Source: an uncultured Winogradskyella sp. (GTDB lineage Bacteria; Bacteroidota; Bacteroidia; Flavobacteriales; Flavobacteriaceae). Taken from it: a stretch of 32,977 bases of DNA. The position numbers were made by a program, and so were the translations under genes. Below the pieces are notes generated by a model, which did no database searches, was not told where the DNA came from, and saw only the letters and a program-made list of their open reading frames with translations. Where the stretch lies: positions 1 through 32,977 of the forward strand of contig CAJXVG010000011.1 in assembly GCA_913061495.1 (NCBI GenBank), written 5' to 3'. This document shows, in pieces, positions 1 through 8,822 of the stretch (position 1 is the first letter of the stretch; every line of letters starts with the position of its first letter).

Positions 1-85
1 TGGCACTTTGCGCTTTGGCATTAGATAAACAGTTAAATAAGGTTGATTTTCCTACATTTGGTAATCCTACAATTCCGGCTTTCAT
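1..85 (-). CDS. ychF: Ribosome-binding ATPase YchF, 5' end only (partial)
   Basis: Only the first 28 codons are inside the window; the gene runs off the left edge. Reading the minus strand from the ATG at 85 gives [20 protein letters not shown] followed by SNAKAQSA. This is the G1/P-loop (GLPNVGKST) and the usual opening of YchF/OLA1, an Obg-related ATPase that binds ribosomes and is linked to stress responses. The P-loop plus the whole N-terminus match the family closely, so I am fairly sure despite the short length. A TACATTTTG-like element at 108-116 (minus strand) may be its -7 box, but it has one extra base relative to TAnnTTTG. Confidence 0.85.
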   Translation of the reverse strand, partial: MKAGIVGLPNVGKSTLFNCLSNAKAQSA

Positions 86-182
86 GAAATATTAATTTTT
101 GCGAGTGCAAAATGTAGTTAATTAGTGGAATAGTTGAATTATATTTTTTGAAATGATTGATGGGATGTTTTTGGTTACGCAA

Positions 183-602
183 CTATTTATTATTTATTTC
201 GTGTGCCTTAATATATTGGTTTTTTCCGAATGTCAAATAGTAGATTGGGTATAGAAACCCTAAACATACGATTGCCGCTAAAAAGTCCATTTCAATTTTG
301 AGAGCATATTTAGATATGTAGTAAACCAGTAATACTCCAAGTGAGATTGATACAACTAAATTTCCATATTTAAATCCAGTAAGTTCGATTGCTGTTACTT
401 CGTTTTCAGAAAGCTTAAAATCAATCGTTTTACTCTTGCACCAGTCAATTTTTGCATAGAATTGATATTTTCCAGATTCCAGTTCAAATTCTTGAGTTTC
501 TCCATCAGCAATTTTTCCGATTTCAGTTCCGTCAATAAATAATCTGAAGTTTCGTCCTTTGTTATTCCATTCGGAATTTCGATTTAATATCAATTTTCCC
601 AT
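183..602 (-). CDS. Hypothetical protein with two C-terminal membrane segments
   Basis: A 139-residue protein with no family I can name. Residues 1-70 look like a small beta-rich domain (LFIDGTEIGKI, then ELESGKYQFYAKIDW), which resembles PEGA-type or carboxypeptidase-regulatory-like domains of envelope proteins. Residues 81-100 and 106-125 are two hydrophobic stretches, likely a membrane hairpin, followed by a short polar tail. There is no signal peptide, so the N-terminal domain may face the cytoplasm. The gene stands alone: 97 bp separate it from ychF and the region upstream holds a dispersed repeat (685-740), a setting shared with the HEPN-like gene at 11340-11966. It is probably an accessory gene. 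The reading frame is convincing because it is intact and has a plausible domain plus membrane layout. Confidence 0.7.
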   Translation of the reverse strand: MGKLILNRNSEWNNKGRNFRLFIDGTEIGKIADGETQEFELESGKYQFYAKIDWCKSKTIDFKLSENEVTAIELTGFKYGNLVVSISLGVLLVYYISKYALKIEMDFLAAIVCLGFLYPIYYLTFGKNQYIKAHEINNK

Positions 603-684
603 TTTATTGCTTCGCTTTTAATGTGCTAAAAGGTATTGGATGAACCCGTTTTAAATACTTTGACAAGCTCTGTACAAGTTTATT

Positions 685-740
685 ATATCCACCGTTAAAC
701 GAATATAGCATTTTTAAAACAGGATATCAATACGTAGTTC
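685..740. repeat. Dispersed intergenic repeat, copy A
   Basis: A 56-base block starting ATATCCACCGTTAAACGAA and ending CAATACGTAGTTC. It aligns without gaps to 12010-12065 with 40 of 56 identical positions by eye; the two ends are the best conserved parts. A third, shorter copy is at 9962-10005. All three lie in the same orientation in non-coding DNA upstream of a minus-strand gene. What the repeat does is not known to me. Confidence 0.6.
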
Positions 741-746
741 TACGTA
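731..746. promoter_or_regulatory. Paired TACGTA boxes at 10-bp spacing
   Basis: TACGTA occurs at 731-736 and again at 741-746, one helical turn apart. Each box is itself a palindrome. The same arrangement, with three boxes, is found at 8823-8848 ahead of the haloperoxidase-like gene. This looks like a binding site for a regulator that contacts one face of the DNA. Which protein binds is not shown by the sequence. Confidence 0.4.
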
Positions 747-771
747 AATTTTACAATAAGATGTTAGCTTT

Positions 772-1614
772 TTAAACCTTATCTGGCCAAAGATTGGGCA
801 ATTCTCCACTAAAACCCATTTGAGGTAACTCATTTATTTGGTGCATTTCTGCATTCGTGAGTTCAAAATCAAAAAGTTTTAAATTCTCCTCTATACGCTC
901 TTTTGTTGTTGATTTAGGAATTACAATCACGTTATGCTGAACGATCCAACGAAGACAGATTTTAGCAACACTTGTATTATGGGCTTCTGCAATATTTTTT
1001 AAGGTTTCATTTTCAAACACCTTACCTCTTGCAAGGGGTGACCAAGACTCAACAGCAATGTTATAAGTTTTACAATACTCCACCAATTTGGGTTGCCAGT
1101 AACCTGGATGGAATTCTATTTGGTTAACAGCAGGAACAACATTGGCAGTTTTAAACAATGCTTTAAGATGTTCTTCAAAAAAATTGCTGACACCTATGGA
1201 TTTTATTTTTCCTTCTGATTGTAATTCTTCCATGGCTCTCCAGGTCTCTGCATTGGTCTTTTGCCAATTGTCATAGTTTTTTGAATTTGCTGGCCAATGA
1301 ATGAGGTACAAATCAATATAGTCCAAGTTTAGTCTATTAAGTGAATTCTCAAGTTCTTTTTTAGTGGACTCGTAACCTAAATTCTCGCGCCAGAGCTTAG
1401 TTGTCACTTTAACCTCTTCCCTATTGACACCACTGGCTTTTATGCCTTTACCAACGGCTTTTTCGTTTTCGTAAGCGGCTGCTGTATCTATTAACCCATA
1501 ACCGCTTTGTAGTGCGTGTTTTACCGATTCAATGCCTTCTTGCTCAGTTGCTTTGTAGGTTCCAAAACCTACAATGGGCAATTTAGTATTATCATTTAAG
1601 ACTATATGTTTCAT
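772..1614 (-). CDS. Aldo/keto reductase
   Basis: A 280-residue cytoplasmic NADPH-dependent reductase of the aldo/keto reductase superfamily, of the 2,5-diketo-gluconate reductase type. The four catalytic residues are present in their usual context: D43 and Y48 in DTAAAYENE, K73 in TTKLW and H106 in LIHWP. IPKST near the C-terminus is the coenzyme phosphate-binding motif. Length is normal for the family and there is no signal peptide. It is the last gene of a run read from 6327 (dehydrogenase, TonB receptor, hydrolase, this gene) and lies 45 nt after the hydrolase. The context suggests it reduces a carbonyl released from whatever the receptor imports, but the substrate cannot be read from the sequence. 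Confidence 0.92.
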   Translation of the reverse strand: MKHIVLNDNTKLPIVGFGTYKATEQEGIESVKHALQSGYGLIDTAAAYENEKAVGKGIKASGVNREEVKVTTKLWRENLGYESTKKELENSLNRLNLDYIDLYLIHWPANSKNYDNWQKTNAETWRAMEELQSEGKIKSIGVSNFFEEHLKALFKTANVVPAVNQIEFHPGYWQPKLVEYCKTYNIAVESWSPLARGKVFENETLKNIAEAHNTSVAKICLRWIVQHNVIVIPKSTTKERIEENLKLFDFELTNAEMHQINELPQMGFSGELPNLWPDKV

Positions 1615-1659
1615 AATTTATTTCTTATTGATTTTTAAATATTATCTATATTATACGTG

Positions 1660-2661
1660 TTACTCTTTCAAAAACTGAATCAATGGTTGAATAAAACTGT
1701 CGAATTTTTCAATATGCGGCAAATGTCCTACGTTTTCTATTTCAACTAATTGTGCATTAGGGATTTTATTTTGGGTGTTTTTACCCAATTGATCGTACAA
1801 TCCCATTGTTTTTCTTACCTCCTTAGAAACCAAGGGTTTTCCCAGTGCAGTTCTATCTCTTGTACCAATAATTAAAAGTGTGGGAGACGTGATGTTTTTA
1901 AATTCGTAAACAACGGGTTGGGTGAAAATCATATCATACGTCAATGCCGCATTCCATGCAATGGTTTCGTAATCTGAATTTAGAGTCCAACCTGCCAAAA
2001 GATTTACCCATTCATTGTATTCTGGTTTCCACTTGTTGTCGTAGTAATTTTCTAATTGGTATTTTTTTATGCTTTCGTAATCTTTTTTAAGTTCATTTTT
2101 ATACCACCATTCTACAGGTTTGTAAGGTACTTTTAGTTTCCAATCTTCTAGTCCTATAGGATTTTCCAATATCAGTTTTTCAGTTGTATCAGGATACATC
2201 AAGGTAAAACGTGTTGCAAGCATGCCTCCCATGGAATGGCCCAAAATAGCTGTTCTTTTTACGCTTAAAGTATCGAGAAGTGTTTTGGTGTTTTGTGCCA
2301 ATTGCTGAAAGGTATAATGGAAATGTTCTGGTTTTGAGGATTTCCCAAATCCGATCTGATCTGGTACTATCACACGAAATCCTTCTTTGGTCAATGCATC
2401 AATTGCAGTCTCCCAATAGGCTCCATTAAAATTTTTTCCATGAAATAATACGATGTTCTTTCCATTGTGATTTTCTGGCTTAACATCCATATAAGCCATG
2501 GTTAATTTTTGCTCTTGTATATTTAGTTCTATGGTAGATACCGAATAAGGATATTTGTAATTTGCCAATTCAGTATCTAGTAATTGCAAACTATCTTTTT
2601 GAGCTGTTGCAAATTGAAAAGCAACTACTAAAGTTAGAATTGCCAATATGTTATTTTTCAT
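1660..2661 (-). CDS. Exported alpha/beta hydrolase
   Basis: A 333-residue alpha/beta-fold hydrolase with an N-terminal signal peptide (residues 1-20, cut after ATA before QKD), so it should act in the periplasm or outside. The nucleophile elbow GHSMGG places Ser at residue 143; the oxyanion region is LFHGKNFNGAYW; D269 (GTRDR) and H313 (NVGHLPH) complete the triad. The sequence is of the general esterase/haloalkane-dehalogenase-like class, and the substrate is unknown. It sits 44 nt after the TonB receptor and 45 nt before the aldo/keto reductase, which points to co-transcription and to processing of a ligand connected with the receptor. Confidence 0.9.
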   Translation of the reverse strand: MKNNILAILTLVVAFQFATAQKDSLQLLDTELANYKYPYSVSTIELNIQEQKLTMAYMDVKPENHNGKNIVLFHGKNFNGAYWETAIDALTKEGFRVIVPDQIGFGKSSKPEHFHYTFQQLAQNTKTLLDTLSVKRTAILGHSMGGMLATRFTLMYPDTTEKLILENPIGLEDWKLKVPYKPVEWWYKNELKKDYESIKKYQLENYYDNKWKPEYNEWVNLLAGWTLNSDYETIAWNAALTYDMIFTQPVVYEFKNITSPTLLIIGTRDRTALGKPLVSKEVRKTMGLYDQLGKNTQNKIPNAQLVEIENVGHLPHIEKFDSFIQPLIQFLKE

Positions 2662-2705
2662 AATATTACGTTTTAATTATCAATCATTTTTTAATGCAGA
2701 TGCAT

Positions 2706-4997
2706 CTAAATGGAATACCCTATTTTAAAACCTCCAAACCAATTACGTGGCGCACCAGGATAATAATAGCGTGGTTGAGAATTGCCGAATCCAATGGCAT
2801 TGATGAGTACAGACGATGCATAAGTTTTATCTGTAAAATTGTTTACGCCTCCGTTGATTTCAATAGAAAGATGCTCAGTAAGTCTGTTTTTGTAAACTAC
2901 TTTAGCGTTAAACACCGTATAAGCATCAGAATATAATGTATTGCCATCGTTTAATGGCATGTCTCCAATATGAAGAAAATTAGTATTTAAACTAAAATTC
3001 TTTAAACCAAAATCGATGCCTCCATTTATTTTTCTGTTGGGTACACCTGTAAGTTCATTGCCAGAGTAATCTGTGTCATCATCTACAAAATCAATGAATT
3101 TATTATCTGTAATTTCAGCATTAAAATATGGAATAAATGATATACCGTTGTTGATTACCTTTGTATATAAAACAGAAAGTTCAATCCCTTTATGTTCTGT
3201 TTTACCTGCGTTACGACCAATAAATTGGTCTTCTCCTACGCGCTCTGCGACCAATAAATTATCAATATCCAGCAGATAGGCTGAAAGTTGAATTTTCAAT
3301 TGTCTTTTAAATACATATAATTCGCTACCAACTTCATAATTAAAACCTGTTTCTGGACCGAGATCCGGATTTACTACTCCTTCCGGTGTTAAGGTTTCCT
3401 CAATAGATGGATAATTAAAGCCTCTGCTAAAATTAGCATAAACATTAGCCTTAGGTATAAACTGATACAATACATTTACATTGGGTGCGAAAATGGGATC
3501 AAAATCCCGATCTGCGGTTTTATTGTTTTCTCCAACATTAAATTTATCTATAAATGTGTAATCGGTTTTATTAATATTTAAGCCAACTTGTGCTTTTAAC
3601 TTTTTGGTAATTGGTAATGTTGTGGTAGCAAAAACATTTAGGTTGTTTCGTTTTTCTTTATTGTCACTTAACAACTGCCCTTCTAAACTTCCATTGCCAT
3701 TGTTTTGTTCATATAGATTTTCAATGGTTTTCCAATTGTATTCGTCTTTATATATCTCACCACCAAAACTAAGATTGGCTTTATGATCCTGAAATTTAAA
3801 ATCCTTAGCAAACAAGGTTCTGGCTCCATAACCATTGGTATATTCATCTAAAATATTAAATGGACGTGGCTCATAGTGATCTAAGTATGTATAGAAAATT
3901 GACGTGGTATTACTGAAGGTGTCGGAAAAACGATGTGTATAATTAAGTCCTACCAAAATCTGCTCATTATCCTCATAACCTTGGGCTGCATTCCAGGTAA
4001 AAGCTGCTTGGGAAGGGTTTTCTTCAAAAGCTGTTTTACTTATGGAACTTGGTATTTGCGCAAAGTAATCGGTATAGTTTACTAAAAGTCCGATGTTATT
4101 TTTTGAATTAATGCTATAATTGGACGTCAACAAAACCGCATTTCTATTATAAGTACTGTTATCACGAAAGCCATCCGATTCTAAATGGTCGTAATTAAGG
4201 TTAAGTGAGAGTTTTTCATTTGCGGTAGCTAGCGAAACATTATTTTTTAGCAATCCAAAACTTCCAACGGTAAGATTACTTTTAGCATACGTTTCACCTG
4301 GCAACGCCTGTTTTGAGTTAAGCAATAAGGTGCCTCCCAAATTTGTGCCGTATTGCGTGGCTTTTGGGCCCTTTACAATTTCAAGATTTTCTATGTCCTC
4401 TGGATCTAAAGCATCAATGGCAGTTTCTCCTGTGCCATTTGTAATCGGAATTCCGTTGAAATAGGCACGTATTTTATTGGTGCCGTACAATGTACGAGAA
4501 CCTACTCCTCTAATTACGATTCTGTTTGTATTTAATGCTCCACTTTGAATATAAACACCAGGCGTTTCGTTAATTGCAGAAACCAAATCCACAGGACTGT
4601 ATTGTTCAAACTTCTGTGCTGTTATTTTTTTAGTGGGAATGATAACTTTGCTTTCCTTTTGATAGGTTGAAGAAATAATGATCTCATCCAGATCTTGTGT
4701 TTTTTCTAAAGCATATAACTTGAAAACATTATTGTTTTCTGAAAAAGTAACCGTCCTAATATAATAATAGGGATGCTTTAAAGTGATTTCTATGGGTATC
4801 TCATAGGTTGTAGGTAACGTAAAAAAACCTTGGGCATTTGTTTCTGCAATAACTTCATTATTTATAAGAATAGTAACACCCAAAATACCAGTGTCAGCAT
4901 AATTATTGACGCGACCGCTGATAGTTTGGGCGTATAATAGATTTGTAATGGTGGTTAAACAGATAACCACCATTATTTTTAATAGTGTAAATTTCAT
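2706..4997 (-). CDS. TonB-dependent outer-membrane receptor, FecA-like
   Basis: A 763-residue outer-membrane receptor. In order: signal peptide (1-23), a carboxypeptidase-regulatory-like domain typical of Bacteroidetes receptors (about 25-110), the plug domain (about 125-235, with RIVIRGVGSRTLYGTNKIRA and EDIENLEIVKGPKATQYG), and a beta-barrel to the end with aromatic-rich strands. There is no SusD partner next to it, so it is not a classical SusC polysaccharide system; the plug resembles siderophore or iron-citrate receptors. It lies 34 nt after the PQQ-type dehydrogenase and 44 nt before an exported hydrolase. Import is expected to be powered by TonB/ExbB/ExbD encoded elsewhere. The transported ligand cannot be deduced. 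Confidence 0.92.
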   Translation of the reverse strand: MKFTLLKIMVVICLTTITNLLYAQTISGRVNNYADTGILGVTILINNEVIAETNAQGFFTLPTTYEIPIEITLKHPYYYIRTVTFSENNNVFKLYALEKTQDLDEIIISSTYQKESKVIIPTKKITAQKFEQYSPVDLVSAINETPGVYIQSGALNTNRIVIRGVGSRTLYGTNKIRAYFNGIPITNGTGETAIDALDPEDIENLEIVKGPKATQYGTNLGGTLLLNSKQALPGETYAKSNLTVGSFGLLKNNVSLATANEKLSLNLNYDHLESDGFRDNSTYNRNAVLLTSNYSINSKNNIGLLVNYTDYFAQIPSSISKTAFEENPSQAAFTWNAAQGYEDNEQILVGLNYTHRFSDTFSNTTSIFYTYLDHYEPRPFNILDEYTNGYGARTLFAKDFKFQDHKANLSFGGEIYKDEYNWKTIENLYEQNNGNGSLEGQLLSDNKEKRNNLNVFATTTLPITKKLKAQVGLNINKTDYTFIDKFNVGENNKTADRDFDPIFAPNVNVLYQFIPKANVYANFSRGFNYPSIEETLTPEGVVNPDLGPETGFNYEVGSELYVFKRQLKIQLSAYLLDIDNLLVAERVGEDQFIGRNAGKTEHKGIELSVLYTKVINNGISFIPYFNAEITDNKFIDFVDDDTDYSGNELTGVPNRKINGGIDFGLKNFSLNTNFLHIGDMPLNDGNTLYSDAYTVFNAKVVYKNRLTEHLSIEINGGVNNFTDKTYASSVLINAIGFGNSQPRYYYPGAPRNWFGGFKIGYSI

Positions 4998-5031
4998 GAA
5001 GTAGTATAGATGATTTTAGCTGTTGAATGAC

Positions 5032-6327
5032 TTATTTATCGTAACTCACTTTCCAAATAGTGTTGCCAGAATCATCATTTACCAACAAGTCTCCTCTTGG
5101 AGTAACAGCTACGCAAACAGGTCTGCCATAGACATCTGTGTCATTATTGTCTGCAATAAAACCAGTAAGAAAATCTTGTGGTTTTCCTGATGGCTTTCCG
5201 TTTTCAAAAGGCACAAATACAACGGCATAACCTGAAAGCTCAGAACGATTCCAAGACCCATGCTGACCCACAAATGCTCCATTTTGATATTTGGCAGGAA
5301 AATTTTCGGCATCATAAAATGTATAACCTAAAGAAGCTGTATGGGAACCTACAGGGACGTCTGGCACTATGGTTTTTTCAACAAGTTCTGGTGCTTCACC
5401 TTTTAATCTAGGATCTTCTATTGGGCCAAAATAAGCATAAGGCCAACCGTAAAAACCACCTTCTTTAACACTGGTAATGTAATCTGGCACTAAATTATCT
5501 CCCAGTTTATCGCGCTCGTTTACAGCAGTCCAAAGTTCTCCGTTTACAGGATTCCAATCCATACCAACAGGATTTCGAAGTCCACTGGCATAGATTTTCT
5601 CATTTTCACCGTTTAAATCTACTTCAAGGATATTTGCACGGCGAATTTCTTTATCCAATCCGTATTCACCAATATTGCTGGCAGATCCTACGGAAATATA
5701 AATCTTATCTTTTGCGTCATTGGTAATAATGTTACGTGTCCAATGGTTATTATAACCACCAGCCGGAAGGTCCACTATTTTTTCTCCTTCAGAATTTGAT
5801 AATGAGGTTTGACCGGTTTTATAAGGATATTTATAAAGTCCATCGGTATTGGCCAAGTAAAAATGATTATCAACTACTAACATACCAAATGGTTGGTTGA
5901 GTCCATCAATAAAAGTTTTTCGTACTTCAAATGTGCCGTCGTTATTTTTGTCTCGCAAAATGGTAATACGGTTGGCGCTATTTCTTGTATTGGATTCTGC
6001 AACAAACATATCTCCGTTTGGTGCAACATATGTCCAACGAGGGTTATCAAAGCCGTCTGCTAATTTTGTCACTGTAAACCCAGTTGGAGCCACTGGCATT
6101 TTACCTTCTGGCCAATCAACTAGTTTATTTTCATTTCTAACAGATTCTGTGGTGTATGGTTTGGGCAAAATTAATTCGCCAACTGCCGTTTGCACTGTAT
6201 CCGCAGGCTTTTGGGCAATCCTCTCTTTTTTTTCTTCAGAGACTTCCATTTTTTTCTCCTTGTTTGTTTTACAAGAAGTTAATGATATTAGTAAAATAAA
6301 TAGTGCTAAGTAATTAATTGCTTTCAT
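5032..6327 (-). CDS. PQQ-dependent sugar (sorbosone/glucose-type) dehydrogenase, lipoprotein
   Basis: A 431-residue protein of the soluble glucose/L-sorbosone dehydrogenase beta-propeller family. The signal peptide ends in LTSC, so Cys19 should be lipidated; the residues after it (KTNKEKK) lack an acidic run, which fits a periplasmic rather than surface lipoprotein. Family motifs are seen: PRWTYVAPNGDMFVAES, NHWTRNI (H195), YISVGSASNIG, GLRNPVGMDWNP (R251-N252), GFYGWPYAYFG and GQHGSWNRS (H356). These loops normally hold PQQ and calcium. The expected reaction is oxidation of an aldose or similar carbonyl/alcohol with PQQ. No PQQ biosynthesis genes are in view, so the cofactor may be scavenged. 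It is the first gene of the unit ending with the aldo/keto reductase. Confidence 0.9.
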   Translation of the reverse strand: MKAINYLALFILLISLTSCKTNKEKKMEVSEEKKERIAQKPADTVQTAVGELILPKPYTTESVRNENKLVDWPEGKMPVAPTGFTVTKLADGFDNPRWTYVAPNGDMFVAESNTRNSANRITILRDKNNDGTFEVRKTFIDGLNQPFGMLVVDNHFYLANTDGLYKYPYKTGQTSLSNSEGEKIVDLPAGGYNNHWTRNIITNDAKDKIYISVGSASNIGEYGLDKEIRRANILEVDLNGENEKIYASGLRNPVGMDWNPVNGELWTAVNERDKLGDNLVPDYITSVKEGGFYGWPYAYFGPIEDPRLKGEAPELVEKTIVPDVPVGSHTASLGYTFYDAENFPAKYQNGAFVGQHGSWNRSELSGYAVVFVPFENGKPSGKPQDFLTGFIADNNDTDVYGRPVCVAVTPRGDLLVNDDSGNTIWKVSYDK

Positions 6328-6524
6328 AAAATTGTGTTTTCCTTAAAATTAAAAGATTCATTAGAAATTTTTTAACTCAATAAATTTCTTAATATAACCT
6401 TAACAGTTTTGATTAAAAGAATACAATACATAAAAGACTTAGCTATATCTTCTTATTTCTGAATAATTTGTGCTTATTGTGAGAGATTCGTTTTAAGTAA
6501 GGTTACTTTTAAAACTTATTTAAA

Positions 6525-7256
6525 TCAGGATTTACCAGTAGGTTTAATTAGAATTTCATTAACATTGACTTGGTCTGGTTCTGAAACTGCATATAAGACA
6601 GCTCTGGCTATATCTTCTGCATTTAATTGGGGCTCATCGCCTCCATAATCTTTATCTTTCAAGAGTTCTTTATCACTAATATCCTCTCGTAAATCTGTAT
6701 CAACTGTGCCTGGCTCAATGGAAGTAACTTTAATATTAAATTCTGGTGAAAGCTCCATGCGCATTGCTCTAGAAAGCGCTATTATAGCTGATTTTGAAGC
6801 TCCATAAACAGCTCCGCCTTTGTAAAGTTCTTTTCCGTCAACAGAGGCTATATTCACAATATGACCTTTATTGTTTTCCTTCATGGAAGGAAGTACTCCG
6901 TGAAGCGTACGTAAAATGCCTTTAACATTTACTTCAATAGTTTCTAACCATTCTTCTAAATGTAAGTTTTTAAGGTAGGTCAATGGCATTACACCAGCGA
7001 CATTTACCAACACATCAATAGTTTTAAATTTCTGTAATACTTGTGAAAAAGCTTTAGCAACACTTTCAGTACTCGATACGTTCATTTCAACAACCAAAGA
7101 AGGATTTTTTAATTCGTTTTGTAGAGATTGTAAAGTGTCAATACTCCGTGCTGCCAATACTACCTTACAACCTTCTTTGTCTAAATGTTTGGCTATTGCA
7201 CTGCCTATTCCTCCACTTGCTCCTGTAACAACTGCTATTTTATTTTTTAGTTTCAT
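6525..7256 (-). CDS. Short-chain dehydrogenase/reductase
   Basis: A 243-residue classical SDR. The Rossmann motif TGASGGIG is at residues 11-18, the NAG-like element is NVAG at 85-88, and the catalytic residues are S138 (NIASVD) and Y151-x3-K155 (YGASK). A PGTVDTDL stretch after the active site is typical of the group. Such proteins oxidise alcohols or reduce ketones with NAD(P); the closest broad type is the YdfG-like SDR group. It is cytoplasmic. Its stop is 197 bp upstream of the PQQ-type dehydrogenase start, so it may be in the same regulon but is not tightly coupled. The substrate is unknown. Confidence 0.92.
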   Translation of the reverse strand: MKLKNKIAVVTGASGGIGSAIAKHLDKEGCKVVLAARSIDTLQSLQNELKNPSLVVEMNVSSTESVAKAFSQVLQKFKTIDVLVNVAGVMPLTYLKNLHLEEWLETIEVNVKGILRTLHGVLPSMKENNKGHIVNIASVDGKELYKGGAVYGASKSAIIALSRAMRMELSPEFNIKVTSIEPGTVDTDLREDISDKELLKDKDYGGDEPQLNAEDIARAVLYAVSEPDQVNVNEILIKPTGKS

Positions 7257-7405
7257 GTTTGTGGTTTTTTAATAATTAACTAAAAAATAATGATACCCAC
7301 TGTTAAGGAAATTAAAAAAATTTAAGGTGATGCTAAATTTGAAAGTATTACTTCAGCAAAAATCACATTCTCACAATCCAAAATTCAATAATTTAAAGAA
7401 TAGGA

Positions 7406-8749
7406 TTAGTGAAATTGTAAAGTACCTATGTTGTTTCCAATAGCAATGCCTTGCTCTACTCCTATGTCTATTGCAGCACGATAATGTATACCTCCATAAA
7501 GTCTGCTAATAGCAGCTTCTTCAGCAAAATCATAAAAAGATGTAAATGCTCTTGGAGAACCATCTATATCGGTACGGTTAACATGCGTTCTATCAACAAA
7601 ACCATAATCATCACCAAATAAATCTGTCAAAATCTGAGCGGTAGCACCCGATTGGACTGAATGTCCTGAAGTATATTCAGGAAAAGGTGGAGTTGCTAAA
7701 GGTATGGACCATGTGTCATCAATGTTAGCGTGAATAAATGTAATGGGTCTCACTAAATTATAATGATACTTTGCATACCAACATGATACAAACGCATCAT
7801 GGACTCCCATGCCAAGCTTAGCATACACTTCTGCAGCGCGTGCCAAGTCAGCTCCTTCCTCAGAAAGGATTTGCATCATAATAGAATAAGAGTGTCCTGG
7901 CGGAGTAGCGGTATTTCCGGGATCATCACTCCAAAATTCAGCAATGACTTGTTGTTCACTGGTTAAATTATTAACAGCGTCATAGACTTCCATAGCCTCT
8001 AAATAAAAATCTGAGTTGGGATCAGTGGAATAAGATGGCGGAGGTACAGGAAGCAAGTCTGCTACATTCGTCTCCATAAAAGGTCTAACATCTCCCCAAT
8101 ACGGTTGTAATGGAATTGGGTTTGCTGTACTCGTTGGCTCCCATAAACCAGTACCAACTGGTACTGTATAAGATGATGGAAAATTAGAGTTGTAGCATTC
8201 TGCTTGTCCGTCACTATCTGCGTAAGCAAGTATGGCATTGCCTACAGCCTCTCCAAAGGCAATAGATCGATCAACTATAGCGTCATTGGCTTCAGTTCTA
8301 AATTGAGCAACATAATCTTCTTTTAAATTGTGGATTAAAGTGAGGTTTGCAGCCGAAGTTGTTTGAAAGCAATTCTCTAAAAATGCTCCTAGTGTAGCAT
8401 TAGCTACAGCTCCCCAATGATAATCCACAGTGCTATCTACCATAGGAATGGCTCCTATATTAAAATCATTTAACTGGCCTTCTAGCGATTGATAACCAGG
8501 CATACCTTGTCTTACACTTTCATAAAGCGCTAAACCAGAATATCCATATACTCTAGCTGCAACAGGTGGAGAAAAGCCCGGAGTTTCTTCCGTTAGCTTT
8601 AAGGTGAGCTCAATCCAAGATAAAACGACGTCCGAAGAATAATCAGCTGTTCTCAGATCTGCAGGAGGATTATCATCATCTTCTTTACAACTGTTAAAAA
8701 CCATTATAGGTGTTAGTAATAGTAATAAATAAAAAATACGGGTTTTCAT
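7406..8749 (-). CDS. Vanadium-dependent haloperoxidase-like PAP2 superfamily lipoprotein
   Basis: A 447-residue protein of the PAP2/vanadium haloperoxidase superfamily. The three vanadate/phosphate-binding motifs have the spacing of the haloperoxidases: K327-x6-R334 (KYHYNLVRP), S361-G362-H363 (PEYTSGHSV) and R416-x5-H422 (SRLYGGIH). The long all-helical N-terminal half also fits secreted haloperoxidases better than the short membrane phosphatases. The signal peptide ends in FNSC, giving lipidated Cys21, followed by KEDDD. That acidic run resembles the lipoprotein export signal of Capnocytophaga and Flavobacterium, so the enzyme may be on the cell surface. Peroxidase and phosphatase activity cannot be told apart from motifs alone. 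It is a single-gene unit with phased TACGTA boxes about 75 bp upstream of the ATG. Confidence 0.85.
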   Translation of the reverse strand: MKTRIFYLLLLLTPIMVFNSCKEDDDNPPADLRTADYSSDVVLSWIELTLKLTEETPGFSPPVAARVYGYSGLALYESVRQGMPGYQSLEGQLNDFNIGAIPMVDSTVDYHWGAVANATLGAFLENCFQTTSAANLTLIHNLKEDYVAQFRTEANDAIVDRSIAFGEAVGNAILAYADSDGQAECYNSNFPSSYTVPVGTGLWEPTSTANPIPLQPYWGDVRPFMETNVADLLPVPPPSYSTDPNSDFYLEAMEVYDAVNNLTSEQQVIAEFWSDDPGNTATPPGHSYSIMMQILSEEGADLARAAEVYAKLGMGVHDAFVSCWYAKYHYNLVRPITFIHANIDDTWSIPLATPPFPEYTSGHSVQSGATAQILTDLFGDDYGFVDRTHVNRTDIDGSPRAFTSFYDFAEEAAISRLYGGIHYRAAIDIGVEQGIAIGNNIGTLQFH

Positions 8750-8822
8750 AATTAATATTTTATGGGTTGATATTAGCAGGTTTTTAGTAGGCTAATTTAC
8801 TTTTTTTTAATGACACTTTCAA

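Noticed and set aside
603-771. A third attC-like element after the aldo/keto reductase stop
   Set aside because: AGCTAAC near 763-769 is only a partial match to the core and no nested arms are present. The region instead contains the dispersed repeat and TACGTA boxes.
5897-6313. 138-codon plus-strand frame opposite the PQQ-type dehydrogenase
   Set aside because: A shadow of the real gene; low-complexity Ser/Phe-rich translation with no domain.
6363-6389. AGAAATTT/AAATTTCT inverted repeat upstream of the PQQ-type dehydrogenase
   Set aside because: AT-only 8-bp arms in very AT-rich DNA are expected by chance. No supporting copies or T-run.
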